DNA of 64,000 nucleotides, taken from NCBI GenBank assembly GCA_002361355.1, contig DESQ01000019.1:1-64000 (forward strand). Direction: 5' to 3'. The notes under the pieces are model-generated. The model was not told the origin of the DNA and searched no databases. It worked only from the letters and a program-made list of their open reading frames with translations. Below, piece after piece: positions 1 to 9,002 of the stretch. Each line of letters opens with the position of its first letter. Position 1 is the stretch's first letter. This stretch comes from Lachnospiraceae bacterium UBA3310 (lineage in GTDB: Bacteria; Bacillota; Clostridia; Lachnospirales; Lachnospiraceae). The position numbers were made by a program, and so were the translations under genes.

Positions 1-656
1 CATAGGTCACTTGACACTATCCGATATCCAAGTTTATATACTGTCTTGATATCATTTTCCAAATGAAGTTTCTGACGCAGCCTCTGTATATGGACATCCA
101 CAGTGCGGGTGCCGCCGTCAAAATCATATCCCCACACCATATCCAACAGTTTTTCTCTGGAAAGGGCAATATTCCGGTTTCTAATCAGTACCTCCAACAG
201 TTCGTATTCTTTCGGTGTACATTCGACAGCCGTTCCCTTCAAGAAAACCTGGTGTCTGTCAAAATCACATTGCAAATCACCCATCACAAATTCCGTCTCT
301 CCTTTTTGGGTCCGCCGCAATACCGCCTCTACTCTTGCCGCCAGTTCCAGCATTTGAAAAGGTTTTGTCAGATAATCATCCGCCCCCATAGAAAGGCCTT
401 TGAGCTTATCACTCAGTTCACTTTTCGCTGTCAGAAAAATAGTCGGTGTTCCGGAAGCTCTTTCAAACACCTGATATCCGTCCAACCCGGGAAGCATAAT
501 ATCCAGTACAACCAGATCAAAATTGTCGTTTTCCAACAATGCGGCCGCAGATAATCCGTCGAAAGCCTGCGTGCAATGATGCCCTGTAAGACTTAAATTT
601 TTACGTATCAATTCATTAATGGAAATTTCATCCTCTACGATGAGTATCTCAGCCAA
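1..656 (-). CDS. OmpR/PhoB-family response regulator (3' end cut by window edge)
   Basis: Two-component response regulator that binds DNA after phosphorylation by a partner histidine kinase, which would lie beyond the left edge. About 218 residues are visible. The receiver domain begins ILIVEDE, carries the phospho-acceptor Asp in LVVLDIMLPG near residue 52 and the conserved Lys in DYLTKPF near residue 100. A winged-helix output domain follows, ending VDVHIQRLRQKL and then GYRI. The start is TTG at 656, chosen because AAGGAG lies 9 bases upstream and the protein begins LAEILIVEDE, as in the family; no ATG fits. The reading frame is still open at base 1, so only a few C-terminal residues should be missing. 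Confidence 0.9.
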   Translation of the reverse strand, partial: MAEILIVEDEISINELIRKNLSLTGHHCTQAFDGLSAAALLENDNFDLVVLDIMLPGLDGYQVFERASGTPTIFLTAKSELSDKLKGLSMGADDYLTKPFQMLELAARVEAVLRRTQKGETEFVMGDLQCDFDRHQVFLKGTAVECTPKEYELLEVLIRNRNIALSREKLLDMVWGYDFDGGTRTVDVHIQRLRQKLHLENDIKTVYKLGYRIVSSDL

Positions 657-750
657 CTTTCTACACTCCTTTGTCAAATAATAAAAAGTATAACTCACAA
701 ATGTTTCCAAATTGTAAAAGTACGGTAAAATTCCAAACGAATAAAATAAT

Positions 751-790
751 CCCGCAGAATACTTTTCCATTGTGTAAAGTACTCTACGGG
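751..790 (-). terminator. Intrinsic terminator after uvrA
   Basis: An imperfect 15-bp inverted repeat (cccgcagaatacttt against aaagtactctacggg) lies downstream of uvrA on the minus strand and is followed by a T-rich stretch. It separates uvrA from the response regulator gene. Confidence 0.65.
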
Positions 791-836
791 AGTTAAATAT
801 GCAAGCATCACATAGAATATATTGTTTTCACTGTTC

Positions 837-3713
837 TTACAGGCGATCATGCTTCGCCGCTTTCTCCAGCATCTTCTTCACATACACACCGGTGTAGGAT
901 TTCTTGTTTTTGGCAATCTGCTCCGGCGTCCCTTCTGCAATGACGGTACCGCCGCCCTCGCCGCCCTCCGGGCCCATGTCGATGATATAGTCGGCGGTTT
1001 TGATCACGTCAAGATTGTGCTCGATCACCACCACCGTATTGCCGCCCTCCGCCAGCTTGTGCAGAATATCCACCAGCTTGTGAACGTCCGCAAAATGCAG
1101 ACCCGTAGTCGGCTCGTCCAAAATATAGATGGTCTTGCCCGTACTCCGTTTGGAGAGTTCTGTTGCCAGTTTGATGCGCTGCGCCTCGCCTCCCGAAAGC
1201 GTTGTGGAAGGCTGCCCCAATTTTACATAGGAGAGTCCCACGTCATTCAGCGTCTCTATTTTTCTGCGGATGGAAGGGAGGTTCTCGAAGAAAGGAACTG
1301 CCTCCTCCACCGTCATGTCAAGCACGTCAAAAATACTCTTTCCCTTATATTTTACCTCCAGCGTCTCCCGGTTGTACCGTTTGCCGCCGCAAACCTCGCA
1401 GGGCACATAGACATCCGGCAGGAAATGCATCTCTATCTTAATGATACCGTCGCCGCCGCAGGCTTCGCACCGGCCGCCCTTTACGTTAAAGCTAAAACGT
1501 CCCTTCTTGTATCCCCTTGCCTTCGCATCCTGTGTGGTCGCAAAAAGATCCCTGATCTGGTCAAAAACTCCCGTATAAGTAGCGGGATTGGAACGGGGCG
1601 TTCTGCCGATGGGCGACTGGTCAATGTTGATCACCTTGTCAAGCTGGTCGACCCCCAAAATCTCCTTGTGTTTTCCGGGAATGCAGCGTGCCCTGTTCAA
1701 ATCTCTTGCCAGATGCTTGTAGAGAATCTCGTTGACAAGGGAACTCTTGCCCGAGCCGGATACACCCGTAACGCAGGTCAGAACGCCCGTCGGAAACTTC
1801 ACGTCGATTTTTTTCAGGTTATTCTCCTCTGCCCCTTTGACCGTGAGCCATCCCTGCGGTTTCCTGCGCGTCTTCGGCACCGGAATCTGCAGTTTCCCGC
1901 TCAGATACTGTCCCGTGACAGACTCCTCCACCTGCATGATTTCCTCCGCCGTGCCCTGTGCAACCACCTCGCCGCCGCGGCTTCCCGCTCCCGGCCCGAT
2001 ATCCACGATATGATCTGCCGCCAGCATGGTATCCTCGTCGTGTTCCACCACAAGAAGCGTGTTTCCCATATCCCGCAGATTCTTTAGCGCCGCGATCAGC
2101 TTGTCATTGTCCCGCTGATGCAGGCCGATGCTGGGTTCATCCAGAATATAGCAGACGCCCACCAGCCCCGACCCGATCTGTGTCGCCAGACGGATTCTCT
2201 GCGCCTCTCCGCCGGAGAGAGAGCTCGTCGCCCTCGCCAGAGAAAGATATTCCAACCCTACTTCCACCAGGAAGCCCACTCTTGCCCGGATTTCCTTTAA
2301 CACACGCTTACCGATCAGCTCCTGCTGCGGCGTCAACTGCATGCCGCCGATAAAATCGTGCAGCTTGGCAACAGACATGGAAGTAATTTCAAAAATATTC
2401 TTGTCACATACGGTCACCGCCAGAGACTCTTTCTTTAAGCGCATCCCCTTACATTCTTTGCATGGCGTAATGCGCATAAAACTCTCATACTCCTGCTTAC
2501 TCCAATCAGAGCCCGTCTCCCGGTAGCGCCGCTCCACATTTTTAATCACGCCTTCAAAGACCACCGGGTATACGCCGCTGCCTCTCTGCCCCTCATAGTA
2601 CACATCCACCGACTTCGTTGTGCCATGAATTATCATATCCTGTATCTCTTCGGGGAGCTCGCCAAAAGGCGTTTTCAAACTGAATTTAAACTTTTTTGCC
2701 AATGCCTGTAAAACCGCGTTGGTAAAGCTGCCCTTGTCCCCGCTGGACTGCCATCCCAAAACCGTGATTGCCCCGTCCTCCAGGCTGACTGTTTTATCCG
2801 GTATGATCAAATCCTCATCGAACTCCATCTTATAGCCCAACCCAAAACACGCCGGACATGCGCCAAAGGGATTGTTAAAGGAAAAGCTTCTCGGTTCGAT
2901 CTCGCTGATGCTGATTCCGCAGTCGGGACATGCAAAACTCTGGCTGAACTGAATCGGCTCTCCGCCGATCACGTCGAGCGTCATCAACCCTTCCGCCAGT
3001 GCAAACACACTCTCCACCGAATCAGTCAGTCGGCGTTCTATCCCCGCCTTAACTACAAGGCGATCCACCACAATCTCAATGTTATGTTTAATATTCTTAT
3101 CTAACTTAAAGTCATCCGACTCTTCGCTCAGATCATAGAGGCTGCCATCCACCCGCACTCTCACATAACCGCTTTTCCGCGCCCGGTCAAAGACTTTCTC
3201 ATGCTGGCCCTTCCTGCCCCGCACCACCGGCGCAAGCAACTGGATCTTCGTCCCCTCCGGCAGTGCCATCACCTGATCCACGATCTGATCTACCGTCTGT
3301 TTTTTGATCTCCTTGCCGCAGTTCGGGCAGTGGGGAATCCCGATACGGGCATAGAGCAGTCGAAAATAGTCGTAAATTTCCGTCACCGTACCGACCGTGG
3401 AACGGGGGTTCCTGTTTGTGGATTTCTGGTCGATAGAGATTGCCGGTGAAAGTCCCTCTATCCGCTCTACATCGGGTTTCTCCATCTGTCCCAAAAACTG
3501 TCTCGCATAGGAGGAAAGGGATTCCATATAGCGTCTCTGCCCCTCCGCATAGATCGTGTCGAAAGCAAGAGAGGATTTCCCCGATCCTGACAGTCCCGTG
3601 AGTACTACAAACTCATTGCGGGGAATGTCCAAATCAATTCCTTTTAAGTTGTGTTCATTCGCGCCGCGAATCTTAATATACTCCCGCGGGCGCATTTTTA
3701 TTGTGTCTGACAT
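837..3713 (-). CDS. uvrA: UvrABC excinuclease subunit A
   Basis: DNA-damage sensor ATPase of nucleotide excision repair; UvrA dimers load UvrB at lesions. At 958 residues it has normal length. It carries two ABC ATPase modules: Walker A GLSGSGKSSLAF near residue 40 and GVSGSGKSSLV near residue 650, with signature motifs SSLSGGEAQRIRLA and TTLSGGEAQRIKLA. Zinc-finger cysteines are visible as CPNCGK, CPDCG and the pair CEACGGDG and CEVCGGKRY. The ATG at 3713 is preceded by AGAAGGAGA. The gene lies 26 bases after uvrB and is almost certainly co-transcribed with it, under the LexA-type box upstream of uvrB. Confidence 0.98.
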   Translation of the reverse strand: MSDTIKMRPREYIKIRGANEHNLKGIDLDIPRNEFVVLTGLSGSGKSSLAFDTIYAEGQRRYMESLSSYARQFLGQMEKPDVERIEGLSPAISIDQKSTNRNPRSTVGTVTEIYDYFRLLYARIGIPHCPNCGKEIKKQTVDQIVDQVMALPEGTKIQLLAPVVRGRKGQHEKVFDRARKSGYVRVRVDGSLYDLSEESDDFKLDKNIKHNIEIVVDRLVVKAGIERRLTDSVESVFALAEGLMTLDVIGGEPIQFSQSFACPDCGISISEIEPRSFSFNNPFGACPACFGLGYKMEFDEDLIIPDKTVSLEDGAITVLGWQSSGDKGSFTNAVLQALAKKFKFSLKTPFGELPEEIQDMIIHGTTKSVDVYYEGQRGSGVYPVVFEGVIKNVERRYRETGSDWSKQEYESFMRITPCKECKGMRLKKESLAVTVCDKNIFEITSMSVAKLHDFIGGMQLTPQQELIGKRVLKEIRARVGFLVEVGLEYLSLARATSSLSGGEAQRIRLATQIGSGLVGVCYILDEPSIGLHQRDNDKLIAALKNLRDMGNTLLVVEHDEDTMLAADHIVDIGPGAGSRGGEVVAQGTAEEIMQVEESVTGQYLSGKLQIPVPKTRRKPQGWLTVKGAEENNLKKIDVKFPTGVLTCVTGVSGSGKSSLVNEILYKHLARDLNRARCIPGKHKEILGVDQLDKVINIDQSPIGRTPRSNPATYTGVFDQIRDLFATTQDAKARGYKKGRFSFNVKGGRCEACGGDGIIKIEMHFLPDVYVPCEVCGGKRYNRETLEVKYKGKSIFDVLDMTVEEAVPFFENLPSIRRKIETLNDVGLSYVKLGQPSTTLSGGEAQRIKLATELSKRSTGKTIYILDEPTTGLHFADVHKLVDILHKLAEGGNTVVVIEHNLDVIKTADYIIDMGPEGGEGGGTVIAEGTPEQIAKNKKSYTGVYVKKMLEKAAKHDRL

Positions 3714-3739
3714 AGGTTTTTCTCCTTCTGTGTTTCTTC

Positions 3740-5731
3740 TTACGCTTTGTCGAAATCTCTCAATTTCACTTTCAAATCCACCATCCGGTCACGCAGTTCT
3801 GCCGCTGCCTCGAAATTCAAATCCGCGGCCGCCTTCTTCATCTGCTTTTCCACTTCTTTGATCAGCTTCTCCAATTCTTCCCTGCTCATGGACTCCGGAT
3901 CTTTCTCAAACCGCTGCTCTTCCTTCGCAATGGTCTTGGAAATACTGATCAGGTCGCGCACCGCCTTCTGGATTGTCTGCGGCGTAATGCCGTGCTCCTC
4001 ATTGTACGCCTGCTGAATTTGTCGTCGGCGGTTCGTCTCCGTGATCGCTACGTTCATAGAATCCGTCATATCATCTGCGTACATAACCACATGTCCTTTG
4101 GCATTTCTGGCCGCCCGTCCAATTGTCTGAATCAGGGATGTGGCGGATCGCAGAAATCCTTCCTTATCCGCATCCAGAATGGCTACCAGCTCAATTTCCG
4201 GAATATCCAGTCCCTCGCGCAGAAGATTGATTCCCACCAGCACATCAAAGACATCCAGACGCATATCCCGGATAATCTCGGCGCGCTCCAGCGTATCAAT
4301 ATCCGAGTGCAGATATTTGACCCGGATTCCCACATCGCTCATATAATCTGTCAGATCCTCCGCCATCCGCTTTGTGAGTGTGGTCACCAGCACCTTACCC
4401 TTATCGGCTACCACTTTATTGATCTCTGAAACAAGGTCGTCGATCTGCCCTTCCACCGGGCGCACGGAAACCTCCGGATCCAGCAGGCCGGTAGGCCGTA
4501 TAATCTGCTCTGTGCGGAACAGCTCATGTGCCGCCTCATACTCGGAAGGCGTGGCGGAAACAAAGAGCATCTGATCTATATGGCTCTCAAACTCCTCAAA
4601 ACAAAGAGGTCTGTTATCCAGGGCCGAAGGCAGGCGGAATCCATAATCCACCAGCGTATTTTTTCTCGATCTGTCCCCCGCAAACATGCCTCGTATCTGT
4701 GGGATCGTCATATGAGATTCGTCGATGATAATTAAAAAATCATCCTTAAAATAATCCAACAACGTGAAGGGAGGTTCGCCCTCCGCCATACCATTCAAGT
4801 GCCTGGAATAATTTTCTATGCCGGAACAAAATCCTGTCTCCCGAAGCATTTCAATATCAAAATTGGTTCTCTCCGAAATCCTCTGCGCTTCCAGAAGCTT
4901 GTCCTCGCTCTTAAAAAATTTAACCCGCTCATCCAGCTCCTGTTCAATCACCTTGCAGGCAGTGCGGATCTTCTCAGGCGGCACAACATAATGGGAAGCC
5001 GGGAAAATCATCACATGCTCTAAAACCGTATGCACCTGGCCCGTCAGGGGATCCGCCTCCGTAATCCGGTCGATCTCATCCCCGAAAAACTCGATACGGA
5101 TCAGATAATCTCCGCCCTGCGCCGGACAGATTTCCAGCACATCGCCCCGCACCCGGAAGCAGCATCTGTCCAGATCCATATCATTTCTGTCGTACTGCAT
5201 CTCGATGAGTCCACGGATGACCTCGTCCCGATCTTTCGTCATACCGGGGCGCAAAGACATACTCATGCCCGCGTATTCCTCGGGACTTCCCAGTCCATAA
5301 ATGCAGGAAACGCTGGCAATCACCACCACATCCCGCCGCTCCGTCAGAGAGGCTGTGGCCGAAAGGCGCAGCTTGTCTATCTCATCGTTTATGGAAGAAT
5401 CCTTCGCAATGTAAGTGTCCGTGGAAGGCACATAAGCCTCCGGCTGGTAATAGTCATAGTAGGACACAAAATATTCCACCGCATTTTCAGGGAAAAACTC
5501 TTTAAACTCGCCGTAGAGCTGTCCGGCGAGGGTCTTATTGTGCGCAATCACCAAAGTAGGCTTATTAAGCGCCTGTATGATATTGGCCATGGTAAAGGTC
5601 TTACCTGAACCTGTGACGCCGAGCAGGGTCTGGAACTGGTTGCCCTCCTTAAATCCCTTCACCAGGGCTTCAATCGCCTGAGGCTGGTCGCCTGTCGGCT
5701 GGTATTCTGACACTAGTTTAAAATGATCCAT
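3740..5731 (-). CDS. uvrB: UvrABC excinuclease subunit B
   Basis: Helicase-like subunit that verifies DNA damage and recruits UvrC. At 663 residues it matches the family. It shows Walker A GVTGSGKTFTMA near residue 40, the damage-probing beta-hairpin with the YYDYYQPEAYVP segment near residue 92, helicase motif II as IIDESH, motif VI as QTIGRAARN, and the C-terminal UVR domain (LNFEAAAELRDRM) that binds UvrC. The ATG at 5731 has an AGGGGGT ribosome site. First gene of a uvrB-uvrA operon with an extended -10 promoter and a LexA-type palindrome upstream. Confidence 0.98.
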   Translation of the reverse strand: MDHFKLVSEYQPTGDQPQAIEALVKGFKEGNQFQTLLGVTGSGKTFTMANIIQALNKPTLVIAHNKTLAGQLYGEFKEFFPENAVEYFVSYYDYYQPEAYVPSTDTYIAKDSSINDEIDKLRLSATASLTERRDVVVIASVSCIYGLGSPEEYAGMSMSLRPGMTKDRDEVIRGLIEMQYDRNDMDLDRCCFRVRGDVLEICPAQGGDYLIRIEFFGDEIDRITEADPLTGQVHTVLEHVMIFPASHYVVPPEKIRTACKVIEQELDERVKFFKSEDKLLEAQRISERTNFDIEMLRETGFCSGIENYSRHLNGMAEGEPPFTLLDYFKDDFLIIIDESHMTIPQIRGMFAGDRSRKNTLVDYGFRLPSALDNRPLCFEEFESHIDQMLFVSATPSEYEAAHELFRTEQIIRPTGLLDPEVSVRPVEGQIDDLVSEINKVVADKGKVLVTTLTKRMAEDLTDYMSDVGIRVKYLHSDIDTLERAEIIRDMRLDVFDVLVGINLLREGLDIPEIELVAILDADKEGFLRSATSLIQTIGRAARNAKGHVVMYADDMTDSMNVAITETNRRRQIQQAYNEEHGITPQTIQKAVRDLISISKTIAKEEQRFEKDPESMSREELEKLIKEVEKQMKKAAADLNFEAAAELRDRMVDLKVKLRDFDKA

Positions 5732-5784
5732 AAATACCCCCTATGGATATTTTCTGCATTTTTCATTATTTTAAAGCATTTTTG

Positions 5785-5813
5785 ATTATAGCATACCGTT
5801 TCGGGTTTGTACA
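5785..5813 (-). promoter_or_regulatory. uvrB promoter
   Basis: On the minus strand the -10 is TATAAT (5785-5790) with an extended TGC in front. A weaker -35, TGTACA (5808-5813), lies 17 bases upstream. It sits 54 bases before the uvrB start. Confidence 0.6.
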
Positions 5814-5821
5814 GCATTTTC

Positions 5822-5835
5822 AGAACATTTGTTCT
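5822..5835. promoter_or_regulatory. LexA (SOS) operator
   Basis: Perfect palindrome AGAACATTTGTTCT, matching the Gram-positive LexA core GAAC-N4-GTTC. It lies 8 bases upstream of the uvrB -35, where a repressor would be expected to act. SOS control of uvrBA is known in Firmicutes; control here is inferred from the site. Confidence 0.75.
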
Positions 5836-5868
5836 TATTCATCCTCCCTCTGCCTTCCCTGCAAGAGG

Positions 5869-5897
5869 TTGTTTTTCTTTTTCGTCTATTGTATGAT
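5869..5897 (+). promoter_or_regulatory. Promoter of the small plus-strand gene at 5956
   Basis: TTGTTT (5869-5874), 17-base spacer, TATGAT (5892-5897). It points toward the 78-residue gene starting at 5956. Confidence 0.55.
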
Positions 5898-5955
5898 AAC
5901 CGCAGAGACTATCCTACTACAATTTCTGGCCACAGAACGGAGGTTGAAAACTGCC

Positions 5956-6192
5956 ATGCGTCCCATGCGTCCATTTATAAGGCGAAAAGAAAAAACCGGC
6001 TCACCGGTTTCCTATGATCCGGAAACAAAAAAACCCATTCTCAGATGCAGCATTTGCACCGGAGAACAGGTTGCCGGTTTTAAAAATTTAAATACGGGAA
6101 AATTTGAGGAGGTCATGCTCATCAAAAACGAAAATGACCTGACAGAATTTATGAACCGGTACGGCATCAGTGAAATCAGTAAGGAATACTGA
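5956..6192 (+). CDS. Conserved small protein with a CxxC motif, function unknown
   Basis: A 78-residue protein with a basic N-terminus (RPFIRRKEKTG), then SYDPETKKPILRCSICTGEQ and a compact alpha/beta C-terminal half. The CSIC pair could bind a metal or be redox active, but nothing visible proves either. I do not recognise a function. The ATG at 5956 is 12 bases after GGAGG; a second in-frame ATG at 5965 is possible. The frame stays open upstream to 5743, but that part has no ribosome site and would run through the promoter. Transcribed divergently from uvrB and shares its intergenic region, including the LexA-type box. Next gene is manC, convergent, 14 bases away. Confidence 0.75.
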   Translation: MRPMRPFIRRKEKTGSPVSYDPETKKPILRCSICTGEQVAGFKNLNTGKFEEVMLIKNENDLTEFMNRYGISEISKEY

Positions 6193-6206
6193 AAAACCGA
6201 TATCCT

Positions 6207-7514
6207 CTATTCCAGTTTTTTCTTATCCGACACGCTGATCTCCTGCCCCACCTGCACTTCAATCACCTGTAGTGCGGTGTCTGCAATGATCGTGTGGGGT
6301 GTTCCGGCTTTCATGGTAATCACATCTCCGGCAGCCACCTTCCGCTCCACGCCGTCAATGACGGCACGGCCTTCCCCCTCAATGATATTCCAGATTTCAT
6401 CGCGTCTCTCATGACTGTGATAATTCATCTTATGCCCTGCGTTCAGGGTAACCTTGATGGTCATGCTGCCCTCTTCAATATCAATGACGCGAAAGTTCCC
6501 CCATGATTTCTCCGCAAACATAATCTGCTGGTCAATGGCATCCACAAAAGGCTTAATGTAACTCGACTGTGCCTTATCCGAGACAAGAATCCCCTCAGGG
6601 CTGGCCGAAACCACCATGTCCTTCAAGCCCATGCAGAGCACAGGTACATCCAGTTCATTCACCACATGCACATTGTCGCAGGTATCATTCAGGATCGCTT
6701 TGCCGATACTGGAACTCTCCATCGCCTCCGTCAGCGTATTCCAAGTCCCCATATCTTTCCACATGCCGCCAAAACGCATCACTTCAATGCAGGATTCATG
6801 TTCCACCACCGCATAGTCAAAACTAATCTTCTGGAGGGTATCATATTTTTCATAAAGATCCTGATAATCCTGAAACGCAATCAACTCATGGGCACGTTCA
6901 AGCACATATCCGAGGCGGAAAGCAAATACGCCGCCGTTCCAGAGCGCCCCTCTGCTGATATAATCCCTTGCGGTTTTCTCATCCGGTTTCTCCTTAAACA
7001 TAGATACCCGGCTGACCGCACTCTTATTTTCCGGAATAATATAACCGTACTTCGCGCTTGGGTATGTCGGCTCGATTCCCATGAGCACCAGATTGGCCTC
7101 ACTGTCTGCTGCGCGCCTGCCCAAGTCTTTTAACGACTCAAAATAATCCTGCTCCACATAGGGGTCTACGGGACAGACAACCACGGACTCGGATGCAGAA
7201 ATCCCCCGCACATCATGGAGATAAGCCGCCGCCAGCGCAATGGCCGGAAAAGTATCCCGCCTGCATGGCTCAACGCTGATGCCAATATCCGTTCCCAACT
7301 GGTTGTGAATCGCCGACACCTGAGATTTTGAAGTGGCAATGGTAATGTTGGCCGACGCATCCACAGAGAGAATCTGTCGGTAAACCCGCTGTACCATGGA
7401 CTCATAATCCCCTGCATCGGTCTTGAATATTTTTATGAACTGCTTAGACCGCGTATCATTGGAAAGGGGCCACAGGCGCTTGCCCGAACCGCCGGATAAA
7501 AGGACAATGTTCAT
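6207..7514 (-). CDS. manC: Mannose-1-phosphate guanylyltransferase with C-terminal cupin domain
   Basis: Makes GDP-mannose from mannose-1-phosphate and GTP, a precursor for envelope glycans. The N-terminal nucleotidyltransferase domain begins with GGSGKRLWPLS (residues 8-18) and has FKEKP and WNGGVFAF. The last 75 residues form a cupin with HSHERRDEIW near residue 365, as in the type II phosphomannose isomerase part of ManC/CpsB. Start ATG at 7514 follows GGGAGG. At 435 residues it is slightly short of the usual 460-480, so isomerase activity is uncertain. It ends the ftsE-ftsX-M23-S41 run. No mannosyltransferase lies beside it, so it may supply the distant capsule locus or another glycan. 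Confidence 0.9.
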   Translation of the reverse strand: MNIVLLSGGSGKRLWPLSNDTRSKQFIKIFKTDAGDYESMVQRVYRQILSVDASANITIATSKSQVSAIHNQLGTDIGISVEPCRRDTFPAIALAAAYLHDVRGISASESVVVCPVDPYVEQDYFESLKDLGRRAADSEANLVLMGIEPTYPSAKYGYIIPENKSAVSRVSMFKEKPDEKTARDYISRGALWNGGVFAFRLGYVLERAHELIAFQDYQDLYEKYDTLQKISFDYAVVEHESCIEVMRFGGMWKDMGTWNTLTEAMESSSIGKAILNDTCDNVHVVNELDVPVLCMGLKDMVVSASPEGILVSDKAQSSYIKPFVDAIDQQIMFAEKSWGNFRVIDIEEGSMTIKVTLNAGHKMNYHSHERRDEIWNIIEGEGRAVIDGVERKVAAGDVITMKAGTPHTIIADTALQVIEVQVGQEISVSDKKKLE

Positions 7515-7540
7515 AAAAACCTCCCGTTTATATCTGCCGC

Positions 7541-8932
7541 CTACCTTCCGGCTTTCTTAATTTCGTCTACAGCCGCCTCAAGCTGATTATCAACCCCGTC
7601 TTCATAGTAAGTGTCACTGTCAAACTCGCAAACCACATCCGGCTCAATCCCGACTCCATGGATATTGTTTCCGTTAGGCGTATAGTATGCACTGATTGTC
7701 AATTTCAAAGCAGTGCCGTCAGTCAAAGGCAGTACACGCTGGACAATCCCCTTGCCAAAAGTAGTCGTACCCAGCAGAGTGCCTTTTTTGTAATCTTTAA
7801 TGGCGCCCGCGAGGATCTCGGAAGCACTGGCGGAATTGCCGTTGACAAGAACCACCAGCGGCATATTCAGTTCGTTTTTGCCATCACAGGTGTACTCATC
7901 ACGCTGGCCGTATTTATCTTCTGTGTAAACAATCAGGCCCTTCGGCAGAATCTCCCTTGCAATATCCACAACCACACTTAAGCTGCCGCCCGGATTGCCG
8001 CGCAGGTCAAGAATCAGTCCCCTGGCTTCTGATCCCTTGATCACAGCTAACGCCTCGGTAAACTGATCTGTCGTCACCTCATCAAACTCGGTAATTTGTA
8101 TATAGCCGATGTTATCCTCAAGCATCTCATAGTTGACCGTGGGCGACTCGATCTTTCGACGCTCCACATCTATTTCCAGATAATCGTTCTCACCTTCCCT
8201 GTATATGGTAAGATGAACGGTCGTTCCCTCCTCGCCTTTCACCATGGCAACGATCTCAGACAACTCCATTCCCATAGTTGACACTCCATCTACGAGATAG
8301 AGCAGATCATCGGCCCGGAGTCCGGCCTCCTGCGCAGGCGTGTTATCTATAACGCCCGATATTTTCCCAAGTCCGGTATTAGGATCTATCATCAGGTATG
8401 CACCGATGCCGTAGTAGACTCCTTCCGTCTCCTGCATGAGATCGTTCCACTCTTCCTCGGTATAGTAGACAGAATAAGGATCACCCAGAGAATCTACCAT
8501 GCCCGCATACATACCTTCCGTCATGGCATCCACGTCAATATCCTCATCCTGATAGTAGTACTCTTCAATCACGTCCTCAATCGCGGCAAGTTTCTTCTCG
8601 GTATCCTCGTTCACAATACTGTCGGCCGTTCCGTTTTTCGTCACATTCCTGCTGTCCACAGCCTCATAAACCTTTGTAAACGCAAAAATGCAGCCGGCGA
8701 TCAATGCAGCCGACGCAGCGCCGGCCACAAGTCCCAGGACAAAATTTCCGCCTCCCTTGTCATTTCCCGGCCCATGCCCTGGTGGCTGCTGCATAGGCTG
8801 CTGTGGCTGCCCGTTATTATAATTGCCCTGATATCCCCCGCCATATGCACCATTATAGGGATTCGACTGGCGGCCGTCATTCTGATAGCCATAGTCATTG
8901 TAATAACGATTGTTATTGTCGTTTAAATTCAA
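7541..8932 (-). CDS. S41 family C-terminal processing protease (CtpA-like), membrane anchored
   Basis: Serine protease with a Ser-Lys dyad acting outside the membrane. The first 60 residues are rich in Asn, Gly, Gln and Pro and probably cytoplasmic. One membrane segment (FVLGLVAGAASAALIAGCIF) spans about residues 65-85, followed by a linker, a PDZ domain at about 170-255, and the S41 catalytic domain with the nucleophile Ser in NGNSASASEIL and the Lys in TTFGKGIVQ. Start is TTG at 8932, supported by GAGGAG about ten bases upstream. It sits directly after the M23 hydrolase gene, a context that suggests regulated turnover of peptidoglycan enzymes or other envelope proteins, though the substrate is unknown. 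Confidence 0.92.
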   Translation of the reverse strand: MNLNDNNNRYYNDYGYQNDGRQSNPYNGAYGGGYQGNYNNGQPQQPMQQPPGHGPGNDKGGGNFVLGLVAGAASAALIAGCIFAFTKVYEAVDSRNVTKNGTADSIVNEDTEKKLAAIEDVIEEYYYQDEDIDVDAMTEGMYAGMVDSLGDPYSVYYTEEEWNDLMQETEGVYYGIGAYLMIDPNTGLGKISGVIDNTPAQEAGLRADDLLYLVDGVSTMGMELSEIVAMVKGEEGTTVHLTIYREGENDYLEIDVERRKIESPTVNYEMLEDNIGYIQITEFDEVTTDQFTEALAVIKGSEARGLILDLRGNPGGSLSVVVDIAREILPKGLIVYTEDKYGQRDEYTCDGKNELNMPLVVLVNGNSASASEILAGAIKDYKKGTLLGTTTFGKGIVQRVLPLTDGTALKLTISAYYTPNGNNIHGVGIEPDVVCEFDSDTYYEDGVDNQLEAAVDEIKKAGR

Positions 8933-8967
8933 AATGGGTCATCTCCTCTTACACTTGATATATCGTC

Positions 8968-8994
8968 CATGCCATTCGCAAATCACGTGCATGG
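8968..8994 (-). repeat. Intergenic repeat motif, copy 1 (hairpin form)
   Basis: On the minus strand the spacer between the M23 hydrolase and the S41 protease genes contains ATTTGCGAATGG inside a short hairpin closed by CCATGC/GCATGG. Near-identical words occur at 17418-17432 and 30881-30895, also between genes and in the same orientation. Confidence 0.5.
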
Positions 8995-9002
8995 GCTCAA
9001 TG

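Noticed and set aside
822..2087. Long plus-strand open frame opposite uvrA (421 residues)
   Set aside because: Mirror of the strongly conserved uvrA coding strand; no ribosome site and no recognisable protein pattern.
5743..5955. Upstream extension of the small CxxC protein to 149 residues
   Set aside because: Would cross the uvrB promoter, the LexA-type box and its own promoter; ribosome site supports the ATG at 5956.
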